DNA of 64,000 nucleotides from Pseudomonas sp. sp1636 (GTDB lineage Bacteria; Pseudomonadota; Gammaproteobacteria; Pseudomonadales; Pseudomonadaceae). The DNA lies in NCBI RefSeq assembly GCF_030376615.1, contig NZ_JARRAB010000012.1:1-64000 (forward strand), in the 5' to 3' direction. Below the pieces are notes generated by a model. It made no database searches, was not told the origin of the DNA, and saw only the letters and a program-made list of their open reading frames with translations. The translations under genes and the position numbers were made by a program. Of this stretch, positions 17,037 through 29,200 are shown in pieces (position 1 is the stretch's first letter; every line of letters starts with the position of its first letter).

Positions 17037-19100
17037 ATGAGTTATCAGGTTCTTGCACGTAAGTGGCGTCCGCGCTCGTTCCGCGAAATGGTCGGCCAGA
17101 CCCATGTGCTCAAGGCGCTGATCAACGCCCTCGACAGCCAGCGCCTGCATCACGCTTATCTGTTTACAGGTACTCGCGGGGTCGGCAAGACCACGATTGC
17201 GCGGATCATCGCCAAGTGCCTGAACTGCGAAGCCGGGATCAGTTCGACGCCTTGCGGGGTCTGCTCTATCTGCAAGGAAATTGACGAGGGGCGTTTTGTC
17301 GATCTGATCGAGGTCGATGCTGCCAGTCGCACCAAGGTCGAAGACACTCGCGAACTGCTGGACAACGTGCAGTATTCGCCGAGTCGTGGGCGCTTCAAGG
17401 TCTACCTGATCGACGAAGTGCACATGCTCTCCTCGCATTCGTTCAATGCCTTGCTCAAAACTCTGGAAGAGCCGCCGCCGCACGTCAAATTCCTGCTGGC
17501 AACCACCGACCCGCAGAAGCTGCCGATGACCATTCTGTCGCGCTGCTTGCAGTTCTCTCTGAAGAACATGCCGCCGGAGCGGGTGGTGGAGCACCTGAGC
17601 CATGTATTGGGTGCGGAAAATATTCCGTTTGAAGATGATGCGCTCTGGCTGCTCGGGCGTGCGGCCGATGGTTCGATGCGCGACGCGATGAGTCTGACCG
17701 ACCAGGCAATTGCCTTCGGTGAAGGCAAGGTGCTGGCCGCAGACGTGCGCGCGATGCTCGGCACCCTCGACCACGGTCAGGTGTATGGCGTGCTGCATGC
17801 TTTGCTCGAAGGCGATGCGCGCGGCCTGATCGATGCCGTGCGCCATTTGGCCGAGCAGGGGCCTGACTGGAATGGCGTGTTGGCGGAGATTCTCAATGTC
17901 CTGCACCGCGTGGCCATCGCCCAGGCGCTGCCGGATGCGGTCGACAACGGCCAGGGCGACCGCGACCGGGTGCTGGCATTGGCCGAGGTATTGCCGGCCG
18001 AAGACGTGCAGTTCTACTACCAGATGGGCTTGATCGGTCGGCGCGACCTGCCGTTGGCGCCGGATCCGCGCAGCGGCTTCGAGATGGTGCTGCTGCGCAT
18101 GTTGGCGTTTCGGCCTGCCGATGTAGGCGGTGGGCCGAGGGTGGCGCTAAAGCCGCTAGGGATTAGCCAGGCCACGGCCGATCCCCGTCCCAACCCAGTG
18201 GCCGGCACTGCTGTGACTGTGTCGGCTGAGCCCGAGCCCGAGCCCGAACCCGAACCCGAGTCTGTGGCGGTTGTGGCTGTTATGCCGCAATCGCTGACCG
18301 CGCCGGTGGAGATCCAAACGCTGCCGCCGGTCGAGCCGGAAGCTGTGGTTTCAGTTCCCGCGGTGCCCCAGGTTGTCGTCGCGCCTACGGCGGTTGTGGC
18401 GGTGACGAATTTGCCCTGGGAAGAGCAGGCGCCCCCGGTTGAGGCTTGTCCGCCGCTCGCCGAGCCCGTAGCGGTGCAGCCGCTCGTTGAGGCGGTGGCG
18501 GTAGCGCCCGTCAGTGCTATGCCGCAGGCCGAAGCCGAAAGCAGTAGCGGCAGCGATGATGAGCCGCCTCTGGGCGATTACGATTATGTCGAGATGGATG
18601 CGCAGGCGTTCGACTACGACTTCGATGCGCTTGACTCCGTTCGAGCCATCGAGCCGGAACCGCAGCTCGCTGCGAAACCGGCGACCGGACTGGCTGCCGA
18701 TTGGTTGGGGCTGTTCCCCAAGCTTGGCCTGTCGGGCATGACCGGCAGTATCGGCGCCAACTGCACGCTAATGGCAGTCGAAGGCGATAACTGGTTGCTG
18801 CATCTCGATCCGGGGCACAGTGCGCTATTCAACGCGACCCAGCAGCGTCGTTTGAATGATGCCCTGAACCAGTATCATGGCCGCGAGTTGAGCCTGCAGA
18901 TCGAGTTGTGCACGCCCGAGCAGGAAACTCCGGCGCAGGCGGCGGCGCGCAAACGTGCCAATCGCCAGCGCGAAGCAGAAGAGTCGATCCACGGCGACCC
19001 GCTGGTGCAACAAATGATTCAGCAGTTCGCCGCGGTTATCCGCGCGGACAGCATCGAACCCGTAGATACTCAAGTTCACCCCCTGATTACCGAGGACTAG
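17037..19100 (+). CDS. dnaX: DNA polymerase III subunit tau/gamma
   Basis: 687-residue clamp-loader ATPase. Walker A is GTRGVGKT (45-52), the four zinc cysteines are at 64, 73, 76 and 79, and the DExx-type box is [10 protein letters not shown]. The AAA core extends to about residue 360. A long low-complexity linker rich in Pro, Glu, Val and Ala follows, with [12 protein letters not shown] near 398. The C-terminal tau domain (about 560-687) binds polymerase alpha and DnaB. I saw no A-AAA-AAG slippery site of the E. coli type, so a short gamma form, if any, would arise differently. Confidence 0.97.
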   Translation: MSYQVLARKWRPRSFREMVGQTHVLKALINALDSQRLHHAYLFTGTRGVGKTTIARIIAKCLNCEAGISSTPCGVCSICKEIDEGRFVDLIEVDAASRTKVEDTRELLDNVQYSPSRGRFKVYLIDEVHMLSSHSFNALLKTLEEPPPHVKFLLATTDPQKLPMTILSRCLQFSLKNMPPERVVEHLSHVLGAENIPFEDDALWLLGRAADGSMRDAMSLTDQAIAFGEGKVLAADVRAMLGTLDHGQVYGVLHALLEGDARGLIDAVRHLAEQGPDWNGVLAEILNVLHRVAIAQALPDAVDNGQGDRDRVLALAEVLPAEDVQFYYQMGLIGRRDLPLAPDPRSGFEMVLLRMLAFRPADVGGGPRVALKPLGISQATADPRPNPVAGTAVTVSAEPEPEPEPEPESVAVVAVMPQSLTAPVEIQTLPPVEPEAVVSVPAVPQVVVAPTAVVAVTNLPWEEQAPPVEACPPLAEPVAVQPLVEAVAVAPVSAMPQAEAESSSGSDDEPPLGDYDYVEMDAQAFDYDFDALDSVRAIEPEPQLAAKPATGLAADWLGLFPKLGLSGMTGSIGANCTLMAVEGDNWLLHLDPGHSALFNATQQRRLNDALNQYHGRELSLQIELCTPEQETPAQAAARKRANRQREAEESIHGDPLVQQMIQQFAAVIRADSIEPVDTQVHPLITED

Positions 19101-19104
19101 CACC

Positions 19105-19431
19105 ATGATGAAAGGTGGCATGGCCGGCCTGATGAAGCAGGCCCAGCAGATGCAAGAAAAAATGCAGAAGATGCAGGAAGAGTTGGCTAACGCCGAAGTG
19201 ACCGGTCAATCCGGCGCCGGTCTGGTTAGCGTGGTGATGACCGGTCGGCACGATGTCAAGCGCGTGAGTCTGGACGACAGCCTGATGCAGGAAGACAAGG
19301 AAATCCTCGAAGACCTGATTGCGGCGGCAGTGAACGATGCGGTGCGCAAGGTCGAGCAGAACAGTCAGGACAAGATGTCCGGCATGACTGCGGGGATGCA
19401 GCTGCCCCCCGGCTTCAAAATGCCTTTTTGA
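19105..19431 (+). CDS. YbaB/EbfC nucleoid-associated protein
   Basis: 108 residues. The Met/Gln/Lys-rich coiled-coil start ([18 protein letters not shown]) and the beta-strand core ([20 protein letters not shown]) are characteristic. The dimer binds DNA. It lies 4 bp after dnaX and upstream of recR, the conserved dnaX-ybaB-recR arrangement. Two adjacent ATG codons (19105 and 19108) are possible starts. Confidence 0.95.
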   Translation: MMKGGMAGLMKQAQQMQEKMQKMQEELANAEVTGQSGAGLVSVVMTGRHDVKRVSLDDSLMQEDKEILEDLIAAAVNDAVRKVEQNSQDKMSGMTAGMQLPPGFKMPF

Positions 19432-19546
19432 TCGCTCTCGTGCGCCCAGTCGGCGCACATGGTGGCCGAACGCGCTCCTCAGCGGGAGGGCCAGTAAATC
19501 AAAAGCACAACGCAGGTGTTCCTGCCGCTCAGTTGTCATCGAGTGT

Positions 19547-19607
19547 GTAGTCCGGATGTAATCCGGGAGTGCCGGCACCCTGTTTCCCCGGATTGCATCC
19601 GGGCTAC
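19547..19607. repeat. palindromic repeat between ebfC and recR
   Basis: GTAGTCCGGATG and its near-complement CATCCGGGCTAC form a long imperfect hairpin with ATCCGGG/CCCGGAT inside. It resembles the common pseudomonad intergenic repeat built around the words tagcccggat/atccgggcta. It lies in the 193-bp gap inside the dnaX-ebfC-recR cluster. Confidence 0.6.
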
Positions 19608-19624
19608 GAGTCTGTAGGAGTTCC

Positions 19625-20224
19625 ATGAGCTTCAGCCCGTTGATTCGCCAACTGATCGATTCGCTGCGCATTCTGCCAGGTGTGGGGCAGAAGACTGCCC
19701 AGCGCATGGCTTTGCAGATGCTCGAGCGCGATCGCGGTGGTGCGTTGCGTCTGGCTCAGGCGCTGACCCAGGCGATGGAAGGCGTTGGTCACTGCAAGCA
19801 GTGCCGTAGCCTGAGCGAGGATGAGGTCTGCCAGCTATGCCTCGACCCGCGTCGCGATGACAGTCTGCTGTGTGTGGTAGAGGGGCCGATGGATGTCTAT
19901 GCCGTGGAGCAGACCGGTTTTCGCGGGCGCTACTTCGTGCTCAAGGGACACCTTTCCCCGCTCGATGGTCTGGGGCCTGAGGCCATTGGGATTCCCGATC
20001 TGCTGGCGCGTATTGCTCGGGGCGGTTTTGCCGAAGTCATCCTGGCCACGAATCCGACCGTGGAAGGCGAAGCGACGGCGCATTACATTGCCCAGCTGCT
20101 GGCTAACAAGGGGCTGATCGTCTCGCGCATTGCCCATGGCATGCCGCTCGGCGGTGAGCTGGAGCTGGTCGACGGCGGAACCCTGGCGCATTCGATTGCT
20201 GGGCGGCGACCGATTCAACTCTAA
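19625..20224 (+). CDS. recR: recombination protein RecR
   Basis: 199 residues, the normal length. An N-terminal helix-hairpin-helix ([17 protein letters not shown]) is followed by a four-cysteine zinc finger ([16 protein letters not shown]) and a Toprim domain ([15 protein letters not shown] to [13 protein letters not shown]). RecR works with RecF and RecO to load RecA on gapped DNA. Confidence 0.97.
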   Translation: MSFSPLIRQLIDSLRILPGVGQKTAQRMALQMLERDRGGALRLAQALTQAMEGVGHCKQCRSLSEDEVCQLCLDPRRDDSLLCVVEGPMDVYAVEQTGFRGRYFVLKGHLSPLDGLGPEAIGIPDLLARIARGGFAEVILATNPTVEGEATAHYIAQLLANKGLIVSRIAHGMPLGGELELVDGGTLAHSIAGRRPIQL

Positions 20225-20375
20225 GCTGGCCCGTCGGCTCGCAGCCCGCTGGCTTGTATATGCCGCAGCATAATGCCGAGCACGGCTTTATTGCCGCCAT
20301 GCGTGGCGCAATCCTCACCTTGTAAACCAAGCAAGCGCTCGGTATGGTCGCGTAAACCTCTGCGGGAGCGGCCCC

Positions 20376-21524
20376 ATGTCTGTTTGTCAGGATTATTTCG
20401 ATGCGTCCCAGCAGCTGGTGCGCGACTCTGTGCGGCGTTTTGTCGAACGGGAAATCCTTCCGCATATCGATGAGTGGGAAGAGGCTGAAGAATTTCCTCG
20501 TGAGCTGTACCTGAAGGCCGGCGCCGCTGGGATCCTTGGCATCGGTTACCCGGAGCGGTTTGGCGGCAGCCATGAGGGTGATGTCTTCGCCAAGGTCGCC
20601 GCCAGTGAGGAGTTGATGCGCTCTGGTTCCGGTGGCCTGGTCGCTGGCCTGGGTTCGCTGGATATTGGTCTGCCGCCGGTGGTTAAGTGGGCCGCGCCAG
20701 CGCTACGCGAACGCGTAGTGCCGCAAGTGCTTGCGGGAGAGAAGATCATGGCTTTGGCGGTCACCGAGCCCTCAGGCGGCTCTGACGTGGCCAATCTGAA
20801 GACCCGCGCGCGACGTGATGGTGATGTTTACCGGGTGACCGGCAGCAAGACCTTTATCACCAGTGGCGTTCGTGCTGACTACTATACGGTGGCGGTGCGG
20901 ACTGGCGGCGACGGTTTCGGCGGCGTCAGTCTGTTGCTGATAGAGAAGGGTACGCCCGGTTTCACGGTTGGACGCAAGTTGAAGAAGATGGGGTGGTGGG
21001 CGTCGGACACCGCCGAACTGTTCTTCGATGACTGCCGGGTGCCGGTATCGAACCTGATCGGTGCTGAGAACATGGGCTTTGCCTGCATCATGGCTAATTT
21101 CCAGAGCGAGCGACTGTCCCTGGCGATCATGGCCAATATGACGGCGCAACTGGCTTTTGAGGAGGCGATGGAGTGGGCGGGGCAGCGTGAGGCGTTCGGC
21201 AAGCCAATTGGCAAGTTTCAGGTGCTTAAGCACCGCTTGGCAGAGATGGCAACCCAGCTGGAGGTCTCCCGCGAGTTCACTTACCGTCAGGCGGCGAAGA
21301 TGGCGGCTGGCAAGAGCGTGGTAAAGGAGATATCCATGGCGAAGAACTTCGCCACCGACATTGCCGACCGGTTGACCTACGATGCCGTGCAGATCATGGG
21401 TGGGATGGGGTATATGAGAGAAAGTCTGGTGGAGCGCCTGTACCGCGATAATCGGATTCTGTCGATTGGCGGCGGCTCGCGGGAGATCATGAACGAGATC
21501 ATCAGCAAGCAGATGGGTTTGTAG
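20376..21524 (+). CDS. acyl-CoA dehydrogenase
   Basis: 382-residue FAD enzyme of the short/medium-chain acyl-CoA dehydrogenase family. The flavin motif ALAVTEPSGGSDVANLKT and the C-terminal signature YDAVQIMGGMGYMRESLVER are present. An isovaleryl-CoA-type or fatty-acyl-CoA substrate is possible; the sequence alone does not decide. No electron-transfer partner is adjacent. The gene lies 151 bp after recR and is probably separately transcribed. Confidence 0.9.
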   Translation: MSVCQDYFDASQQLVRDSVRRFVEREILPHIDEWEEAEEFPRELYLKAGAAGILGIGYPERFGGSHEGDVFAKVAASEELMRSGSGGLVAGLGSLDIGLPPVVKWAAPALRERVVPQVLAGEKIMALAVTEPSGGSDVANLKTRARRDGDVYRVTGSKTFITSGVRADYYTVAVRTGGDGFGGVSLLLIEKGTPGFTVGRKLKKMGWWASDTAELFFDDCRVPVSNLIGAENMGFACIMANFQSERLSLAIMANMTAQLAFEEAMEWAGQREAFGKPIGKFQVLKHRLAEMATQLEVSREFTYRQAAKMAAGKSVVKEISMAKNFATDIADRLTYDAVQIMGGMGYMRESLVERLYRDNRILSIGGGSREIMNEIISKQMGL

Positions 21525-21655
21525 GGGGGCTCTTCGAGGGCGCGAAACCCTTACGGGTCGCCGAGCGCGGCGTTTCGCCTCGGATCGTCCTTGAGCGCTC
21601 CGGCCGCACAGGTGCGTGGCAGCTATCGAGGTTAGAGTTCTGTTGTTTAGCACGC

Positions 21656-21690
21656 ACAAAAAACAAGCCCCGCTTGTGCGGGGCTTGTCT
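21656..21690 (-). terminator. Rho-independent terminator of the cold shock gene
   Basis: On the minus strand, CAAGCCCC-GCACAAGC-GGGGCTTG is followed by a T run. Confidence 0.85.
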
Positions 21691-21707
21691 TGAACAGGGC
21701 AGGAGGC

Positions 21708-21920
21708 TTAGGCCACCTGTACCTCTTCAGCTTGCATACCTTTCTGGCCACGGGCGGCCACGTAGGTAACGGTTTGGCCTTCTTTCAGGCTTTTGAAACC
21801 GTCGCTTTGGATAGCTTTGAAGTGGACGAACAGATCATCGCCGCCGTTAGTCGGGGTAATGAAGCCGAAGCCCTTTTCATCGTTAAACCATTTGACGGTG
21901 CCAGTTTCGCGGTTAGCCAT
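21708..21920 (-). CDS. cold shock domain protein (CspA family)
   Basis: 70 residues, a single cold shock domain. RNP1 is KGFGFI and RNP2 is LFVHF, both intact, with the usual TGTVKWFND start. It binds single-stranded RNA and DNA as an RNA chaperone. The gene has its own terminator. It resembles the CapB-type protein of Pseudomonas. Confidence 0.97.
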   Translation of the reverse strand: MANRETGTVKWFNDEKGFGFITPTNGGDDLFVHFKAIQSDGFKSLKEGQTVTYVAARGQKGMQAEEVQVA

Positions 21921-22133
21921 GATGTATCTCTTATAAATCGATGCGGATTGCAGTACTAGAAATACCTCAGCAGGGTACTGAACGCAATGATTTTTTCGGT
22001 ATCGAGTGGTTTTGAGCGGAAATTAATCCAGTAGGATTGCACTGGTTGCAGCAATATATTTCGACGAAGTTCGATGGTTTTCGCGTCTTGAACTGATATT
22101 TTGCTCTAGTTCGCCGCACTTCGATACGCGGGA

Positions 22134-22262
22134 TCAGGCCGTATTCCTCAACCTGGCCAAATCTCGGCGTGGCGGTGCGCCAAGCAGGCGGCTGAACTGC
22201 GAGAGGCTCTCAGAGCCGACCCGGTAGCTGACCGATATGGACTTCCAGTCCCGTGCCGGCAT
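22134..22262 (-). pseudogene. AraC-family regulator C-terminal remnant
   Basis: A 42-codon minus-strand frame reads SYRVGSESLSQFSRLLGAPP followed by RRDLARLRNTA and a stop. This matches the second helix-turn-helix and tail of AraC-family proteins (GYESxSQFSRxFxRxFGxxPxxD). No N-terminal part or first helix-turn-helix is found upstream in any nearby frame, so it is a decayed fragment. The repeat copy at 22379-22437 lies about 120 bp further upstream of it. Confidence 0.6.
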
Positions 22263-22378
22263 CAACCCTCGTGCTTTCGTTCACATGGCCAGCATGTCTG
22301 TCATGTTGTGGGCGGCAGCCGGCGGCGGTGTGGTCTGTTGGGTTCGCTCGCCCTGCGGCTGTTATCCCGCCACGCTGC

Positions 22379-22437
22379 GTTTCGGCCATTTCTGCCTTGT
22401 TTTGGCTGCCTCGCCTACATTTTGCAACGGTCTGTTA
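22379..22437 (-). repeat. AACAGGCCGTTG-family repeat, partial copy (1)
   Basis: On the minus strand this reads TAACAGACCGTTGCAAAATG, then TAGGCGAGGCAGCC and ends near ATGGCCGAAA. It is nearly identical to the first 57 bases of the element at 36923-37068 and to 63591-63647. Only one end is present. Its first three bases are the TAA stop codon of the chemoreceptor gene upstream. Confidence 0.8.
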
Positions 22438-24000
22438 GCGGTTGAAGCGATCGACCAGGGTGCATTGTCCCTGCGCAGTGGCGGTGAGTGCCGCGCTGAG
22501 CGCTGCGGAGTTTTGCGCTTCGCTGGCGGTCTGGTCGGAGAGTTGGGCGATGTTGGTGATGTTGCGGTTGATTTCGTCGGCGACCGAGCTTTGTTCCTCG
22601 GCGGCGGCGGCGATCTGATCGGCCATGGCGGCAATATTGGCCACCGCGTCGCTGATCCCGGACAGGGCCAGGTCGGCATGTTGCACATGCGCGACGCCTT
22701 CAGCGGCCTGCTTGCGACCGATTTCCATGGTCATCACCGCCTCTTCGGCGGTGCGCTGCAGTTTGGCGATCAGTTGATGAATTTGCTCGGTGGATTCGGT
22801 GGTGCGTTGCGCCAGCGAGCGCACCTCGTCGGCGACCACGGCGAAGCCACGGCCCATTTCGCCGGCCCGTGCGGCTTCGATGGCGGCGTTGAGGGCGAGC
22901 AGGTTGGTTTGGTCGGCGATGCCTTTGATTACGTCGACCACGCCGCCGATTTCGTTGCTGTCTTGGGCCAGGCGGGTGACGGTCTCGCCGGTGTCGCCGA
23001 CCGACTGCGAGAGGCGCTGAATGGTTGTGCGGGTTTGCGCGGTGATGGCACGGCCTTCGCTGGCCAGGCGATTGGCTTCCTGGGTGGCGATGGCGGTGCG
23101 GGCGACGTTGCTGGCGACTTCCAGGGTGGTGGCGGCCATCTGGTTGACCGCGGTGGCGACCTGTTCGGTTTCCTGGCGTTGGCGGCCCAGGCCAGCCGAG
23201 CTGCTGTGCGCCAGGGTGCCGGCCTGCTTGGCCTGTTTGGCCAGGTTTTCGGCGCTGTCCTGCAAGCGGGCCAGGCAGGCCTTCAGCCGCGTCTCCTGGG
23301 CGAGCATGGCCATTTCCAGGCGGCCCTGGTCGCCACGGCTGTCGGTGTACATCTGGGCGATCAGCGGATCGGAGGTGGTTTGCTCGGCGAGCGCCAGCAA
23401 GCGCTTGCGCCCACGCTGCTGCCAGCTCAAACCGGCCAGGCCCAAGGGGAGCGACAGCAGTGCGGTGGCGGCAAAGCCCCAGCTGGAGTCGAGCCAGGCG
23501 CCGATCAGGAAGCCGAGTTGGCTGGTCAGGATGAACGGCAGCCAGGCTTGCAGCAGCGGTAGCCAGCTGTCGCGCTTGGGGATTGCTGACTTGCCGGCGT
23601 TTATCCGCTGGTACAACGCCTGGGCGCGGCGTACTTGCTCGGTGGTTGGCTTGACCCGCACCGATTCGTAACCGACCAGCTGGTCGTTTTCCAGCACCGG
23701 TCTGACATAGGCATTGACCCAGTAGTGATCGCCGTTCTTGCAGCGGTTCTTGACGATGCCCATCCACGGCCGCCCCTGCTTGAGGGTCGCCCACATATGC
23801 TCGAATAGCGCCGCTGGCACGTCCGGGTGACGCACCAGGTTGTGCGGCGCCGCCAGCAGCTCGTCGCCGCTGAAGCCGCTGATCTCGATGAAGGCATCGT
23901 TGCAGTAGGTGATCTGCCCCTTGATATCGGTGGTGGAGATCAGCCGGTGCTGGGCCGCAAGGTTGCGTTCACGCTGGGTGACGGGTTGATTGTTGCGCAT
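22435..24000 (-). CDS. aer: Aer-like PAS chemoreceptor (energy taxis)
   Basis: 521 residues. An N-terminal PAS domain (about 15-110, with [19 protein letters not shown]) is of the Aer type that binds FAD. Two close hydrophobic segments (about 150-195) form a membrane hairpin with no periplasmic ligand domain. The C-terminal signalling domain contains the conserved hairpin tip [20 protein letters not shown]. It senses redox or oxygen state and signals through CheA/CheW. A sigma-28 promoter lies 30 bp upstream, consistent with flagellar co-regulation. The ribosome site AGGGACGAG precedes the ATG at 24000. It sits next to acnA, as aer does in P. aeruginosa by my recollection. Confidence 0.92.
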   Translation of the reverse strand: MRNNQPVTQRERNLAAQHRLISTTDIKGQITYCNDAFIEISGFSGDELLAAPHNLVRHPDVPAALFEHMWATLKQGRPWMGIVKNRCKNGDHYWVNAYVRPVLENDQLVGYESVRVKPTTEQVRRAQALYQRINAGKSAIPKRDSWLPLLQAWLPFILTSQLGFLIGAWLDSSWGFAATALLSLPLGLAGLSWQQRGRKRLLALAEQTTSDPLIAQMYTDSRGDQGRLEMAMLAQETRLKACLARLQDSAENLAKQAKQAGTLAHSSSAGLGRQRQETEQVATAVNQMAATTLEVASNVARTAIATQEANRLASEGRAITAQTRTTIQRLSQSVGDTGETVTRLAQDSNEIGGVVDVIKGIADQTNLLALNAAIEAARAGEMGRGFAVVADEVRSLAQRTTESTEQIHQLIAKLQRTAEEAVMTMEIGRKQAAEGVAHVQHADLALSGISDAVANIAAMADQIAAAAEEQSSVADEINRNITNIAQLSDQTASEAQNSAALSAALTATAQGQCTLVDRFNR

Positions 24001-24029
24001 GGGGGCTCGTCCCTAAGGGGTATACGAAG

Positions 24030-24056
24030 TCATCGGCCTGAGCGGCCTGAAGTTGA
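24030..24056 (-). promoter_or_regulatory. sigma-28 (FliA) promoter of aer
   Basis: On the minus strand, TCAA, a 15-bp spacer and GCCGATGA match the flagellar sigma-28 consensus (TCAA/TAAA-N15-GCCGATAA). Transcription would start about 20 bases before the aer start codon. Confidence 0.8.
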
Positions 24057-24117
24057 GCGCAATAGTCGCCGGGCAGTGCGCTGGGCGTGGCGACGACTGT
24101 CCATTGTTGCCCGCGAC

Positions 24118-24150
24118 AAAAAAGCGGGTAAGGTTCTCGTCCTTGCCCGC
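24118..24150 (-). terminator. terminator of acnA
   Basis: On the minus strand, GCGGGCAAGG and CCTTACCCGC form a stem with one G-T pair, followed by six T. Confidence 0.85.
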
Positions 24151-24162
24151 CTGGATCGGGCC

Positions 24163-26904
<2,742 letters not shown>

Positions 26905-27073
26905 TGCGTATCTCCTTGTGGCCCGCAGGGCGGGGGTCGGATTGACTGCAATAGTCACTTCAAACTAGCTGCGCCTGGCCGGTCTTGCCATGCCACAGGT
27001 CTGCTAGCTGGACAGACCATAGGCGCTGGGAGCTGTTGACTCGGCTATGATGCGCGCCTTGAGGAGAGTCCCG

Positions 27074-28129
27074 ATGAATACTTTGTTACTGCACTGCCGC
27101 CCCGGTTTCGAGAACGAGGTGTGTGCGGAGATCGCCGAGCATGCCGCGCGCCTGGACGTGGCCGGTTACGCCAAGGCCAAGCCGAGCACCGCCTGCGCCG
27201 AATTTATCTGTACCGAGGTGGACGGCGCCGAGCGCCTGATGCGCGGCGTGCGTTTCAGTCAGCTGATTTTCCCGCGGCAGTGGGCACGGGGCGTATTTAT
27301 CGACCTGCCGGAACTGGATCGCATCAGCGTACTGCTGGCCCATCTGGCGCAATTGCCGACCTTCGGCAGCCTGTGGTTGGAGGTGCTCGACAGCAACGAC
27401 GGCAAGGAACTGTCGAATTTCTGCAAGAAGTTCGAGGCGCCGTTGCGCAATGCTCTGAGCAAGGCCGGCAAGCTGGTGGAAGACCCGCATAAGCCGCGTC
27501 TGCTGTTGACCTTCAAGAGCGGCCGCGAAGTATTCGTGGGGCTGGCCGAAACCAACAATTCGGCCATCTGGCCCATGGGTATTCCGCGGCTGAAGTTCCC
27601 CCGCGAAGCGCCGAGTCGCTCGACCCTCAAGCTGGAAGAGGCCTGGCACACCTTTATTCCCCGCGAAGAGTGGGATGAGCGCCTGTCGGACGAGATGACC
27701 GGGGTCGACCTCGGCGCCGCACCGGGTGGCTGGACCTACCAGTTGGTCAAGCGCGGCATGCTGGTGACTGCCATCGACAACGGCCCCATGGCCGAAAGCC
27801 TGATGGACACCGGCCTGGTGCAACACCTGATGGTCGATGGCTTCACCTACAAGCCCCGCCAGCCGGTGGACTGGATGGTCTGCGACATCGTCGAGAAGCC
27901 CGCGCGCAACGCCGCGCTGCTGGCAACCTGGATCGGCGAAGGCCTGTGCCGCGAGGCGGTGGTCAACCTCAAGTTGCCGATGAAGCAGCGCTACGCCGAA
28001 GTGCGTCGCCTGCTGCAGCGCCTGGAAGACGGCTTTGCCGAGCGCAAGATCAAGGTGTCGATTGCCTGCAAGCAGCTTTATCACGACCGCGAGGAAGTGA
28101 CCTGCCACCTGCGCCGCTTGAGCAAGTAG
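27074..28129 (+). CDS. rlmM: 23S rRNA C2498 2'-O-methyltransferase
   Basis: 351 residues. An N-terminal THUMP-like domain (about 1-150) is followed by a Rossmann methyltransferase domain with the SAM motif DLGAAPGGWTYQL near 210. The start at 27074 has GAGGAG 9 bases upstream. It is divergent from acnA across 169 bp. It methylates C2498 of 23S rRNA using S-adenosylmethionine. Confidence 0.95.
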   Translation: MNTLLLHCRPGFENEVCAEIAEHAARLDVAGYAKAKPSTACAEFICTEVDGAERLMRGVRFSQLIFPRQWARGVFIDLPELDRISVLLAHLAQLPTFGSLWLEVLDSNDGKELSNFCKKFEAPLRNALSKAGKLVEDPHKPRLLLTFKSGREVFVGLAETNNSAIWPMGIPRLKFPREAPSRSTLKLEEAWHTFIPREEWDERLSDEMTGVDLGAAPGGWTYQLVKRGMLVTAIDNGPMAESLMDTGLVQHLMVDGFTYKPRQPVDWMVCDIVEKPARNAALLATWIGEGLCREAVVNLKLPMKQRYAEVRRLLQRLEDGFAERKIKVSIACKQLYHDREEVTCHLRRLSK

Positions 28130-28150
28130 CACGCCCGGTGTGCAGGCGCC

Positions 28151-28336
28151 TCAAGCCCCATCCTTATTGTCGTGCTGCTGCCTGACCCAATAGCTCTGTT
28201 TGTGCCCGTGGGCCTCGAACTGCCGCGCCAGGGCTTCGGCGGCGGCCTGGGTCAGGTCGGCGCGCACGACGAATTGGTTGCCATGGTCGTCCAGGCGCAC
28301 CAGGCACCAGTTCCGCGGTTGGCTGGGTGCGGGCAT
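28151..28336 (-). CDS. small hypothetical protein (61 aa)
   Basis: 61 residues: NWCLVRLDDHGNQFVVRADL, then a helix AAAEALARQFEAHGHKQSYWV and a charged tail. The strand-helix-strand plan resembles a minimal SPOR-like or DUF module, but I cannot name a family. It is convergent with rlmM and divergent from tusA. Codon structure looks genuine. Confidence 0.6.
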   Translation of the reverse strand: MPAPSQPRNWCLVRLDDHGNQFVVRADLTQAAAEALARQFEAHGHKQSYWVRQQHDNKDGA

Positions 28337-28490
28337 GCTCGAAACCTCCGGCGTGGGTGCATCTACCCGTTACAGATTAGTTTGGCGCTGGCGTTGGCGA
28401 TAGATCGGACTCGGCGTGGCGCTTGAGCGGCGCGGCTGGCCCGAGGAACCGCTTTGCGCGACAATAGCCGCCTGTTTCTGGAGCCCGCCG

Positions 28491-28742
28491 ATGTCCCTGC
28501 AATCCGACGCCATTCTCGATGACACCCTCGACGCCAGCGGGCTGAACTGCCCGGAGCCGGTGATGATGCTGCACAACAAGGTGCGCGACCTGCCGGCCGG
28601 CGGCCTGCTCAAGGTGATCGCCACCGACCCCTCGACCCGCCGCGACATTCCCAAGTTCTGCGTGTTTCTCGGCCATGAGCTGCTCGAGCAGAGCGAAGAG
28701 GCGGGTACCTATCTGTACTGGATCCGTAAAAAGGCTGACTGA
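28491..28742 (+). CDS. tusA: sulfur carrier protein TusA
   Basis: 83 residues. The catalytic Cys20 lies in [18 protein letters not shown], and the [12 protein letters not shown] segment is typical. It relays sulfur from IscS toward 2-thiouridine in tRNA and other acceptors. The ATG at 28491 gives the family length. It precedes the cyclotransferase gene by 2 bp, so they form an operon. Confidence 0.95.
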   Translation: MSLQSDAILDDTLDASGLNCPEPVMMLHNKVRDLPAGGLLKVIATDPSTRRDIPKFCVFLGHELLEQSEEAGTYLYWIRKKAD

Positions 28743-28744
28743 CG

Positions 28745-29200
28745 ATGGGCTGGTACTTCGCCTACGGCTCGAACATGAACCCGGCGCGCATGCAGGCCCG
28801 TGGCTTGCGGGTGAGCGAAGTATTGCCGGGACGCTTGAGCGGCTACGCCTTGTGTTTCAACAAGCGCGCGGTGGATCGTGCCCCGGGTCGTGCCTACGCC
28901 AATATCCGCCACCAGCGCGACGGCGTGGTGGAGGGCGTGCTCTACCGCCTGGCCGAACTGGATGAGATCGCCAAGCTCGACCCGTTCGAGGGCACGCCGA
29001 TTTACTACAGCCGCGAACGCCTGGCGATTGCCACTGCCCAGGGCGTACAGCCTGCCTGGGCGTATATCGCCAATCCGGCGTTTCGTCAGGATGGCCTGTT
29101 GCCCAGTGCCGACTACCTGGCGCATCTGCTGCAGGGGCGTGAGTTCCTCTCCGAAGCCTACTGGTCGGCGTTGGCGGCCTGGCCATCCCACCCGGACTGA
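28745..29200 (+). CDS. gamma-glutamylcyclotransferase-like protein
   Basis: 151 residues. The family glycine loop YFAYGSNMNPARM is at the start, and the likely catalytic glutamate lies in LDPFEGTPIYY. Members release 5-oxoproline from gamma-glutamyl amino acids or act on related amides. The exact substrate is unknown. Its last 43 bases overlap the 3' end of the convergent DUF3080 gene. Confidence 0.9.
   Translation: MGWYFAYGSNMNPARMQARGLRVSEVLPGRLSGYALCFNKRAVDRAPGRAYANIRHQRDGVVEGVLYRLAELDEIAKLDPFEGTPIYYSRERLAIATAQGVQPAWAYIANPAFRQDGLLPSADYLAHLLQGREFLSEAYWSALAAWPSHPD

Noticed and set aside
18220..18260. Short hexamer repeats as a possible CRISPR or minisatellite
   Set aside because: They encode the Glu-Pro linker of DnaX in frame; there are no spacers.
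21525..21655. Inverted segments after the acyl-CoA dehydrogenase gene as a terminator
   Set aside because: GCGAAAC/GTTTCGC can pair over a long loop, but there is no T run.
22237..23562. 441-codon plus-strand open frame opposite aer
   Set aside because: Gly-rich shadow of the chemoreceptor signalling domain.
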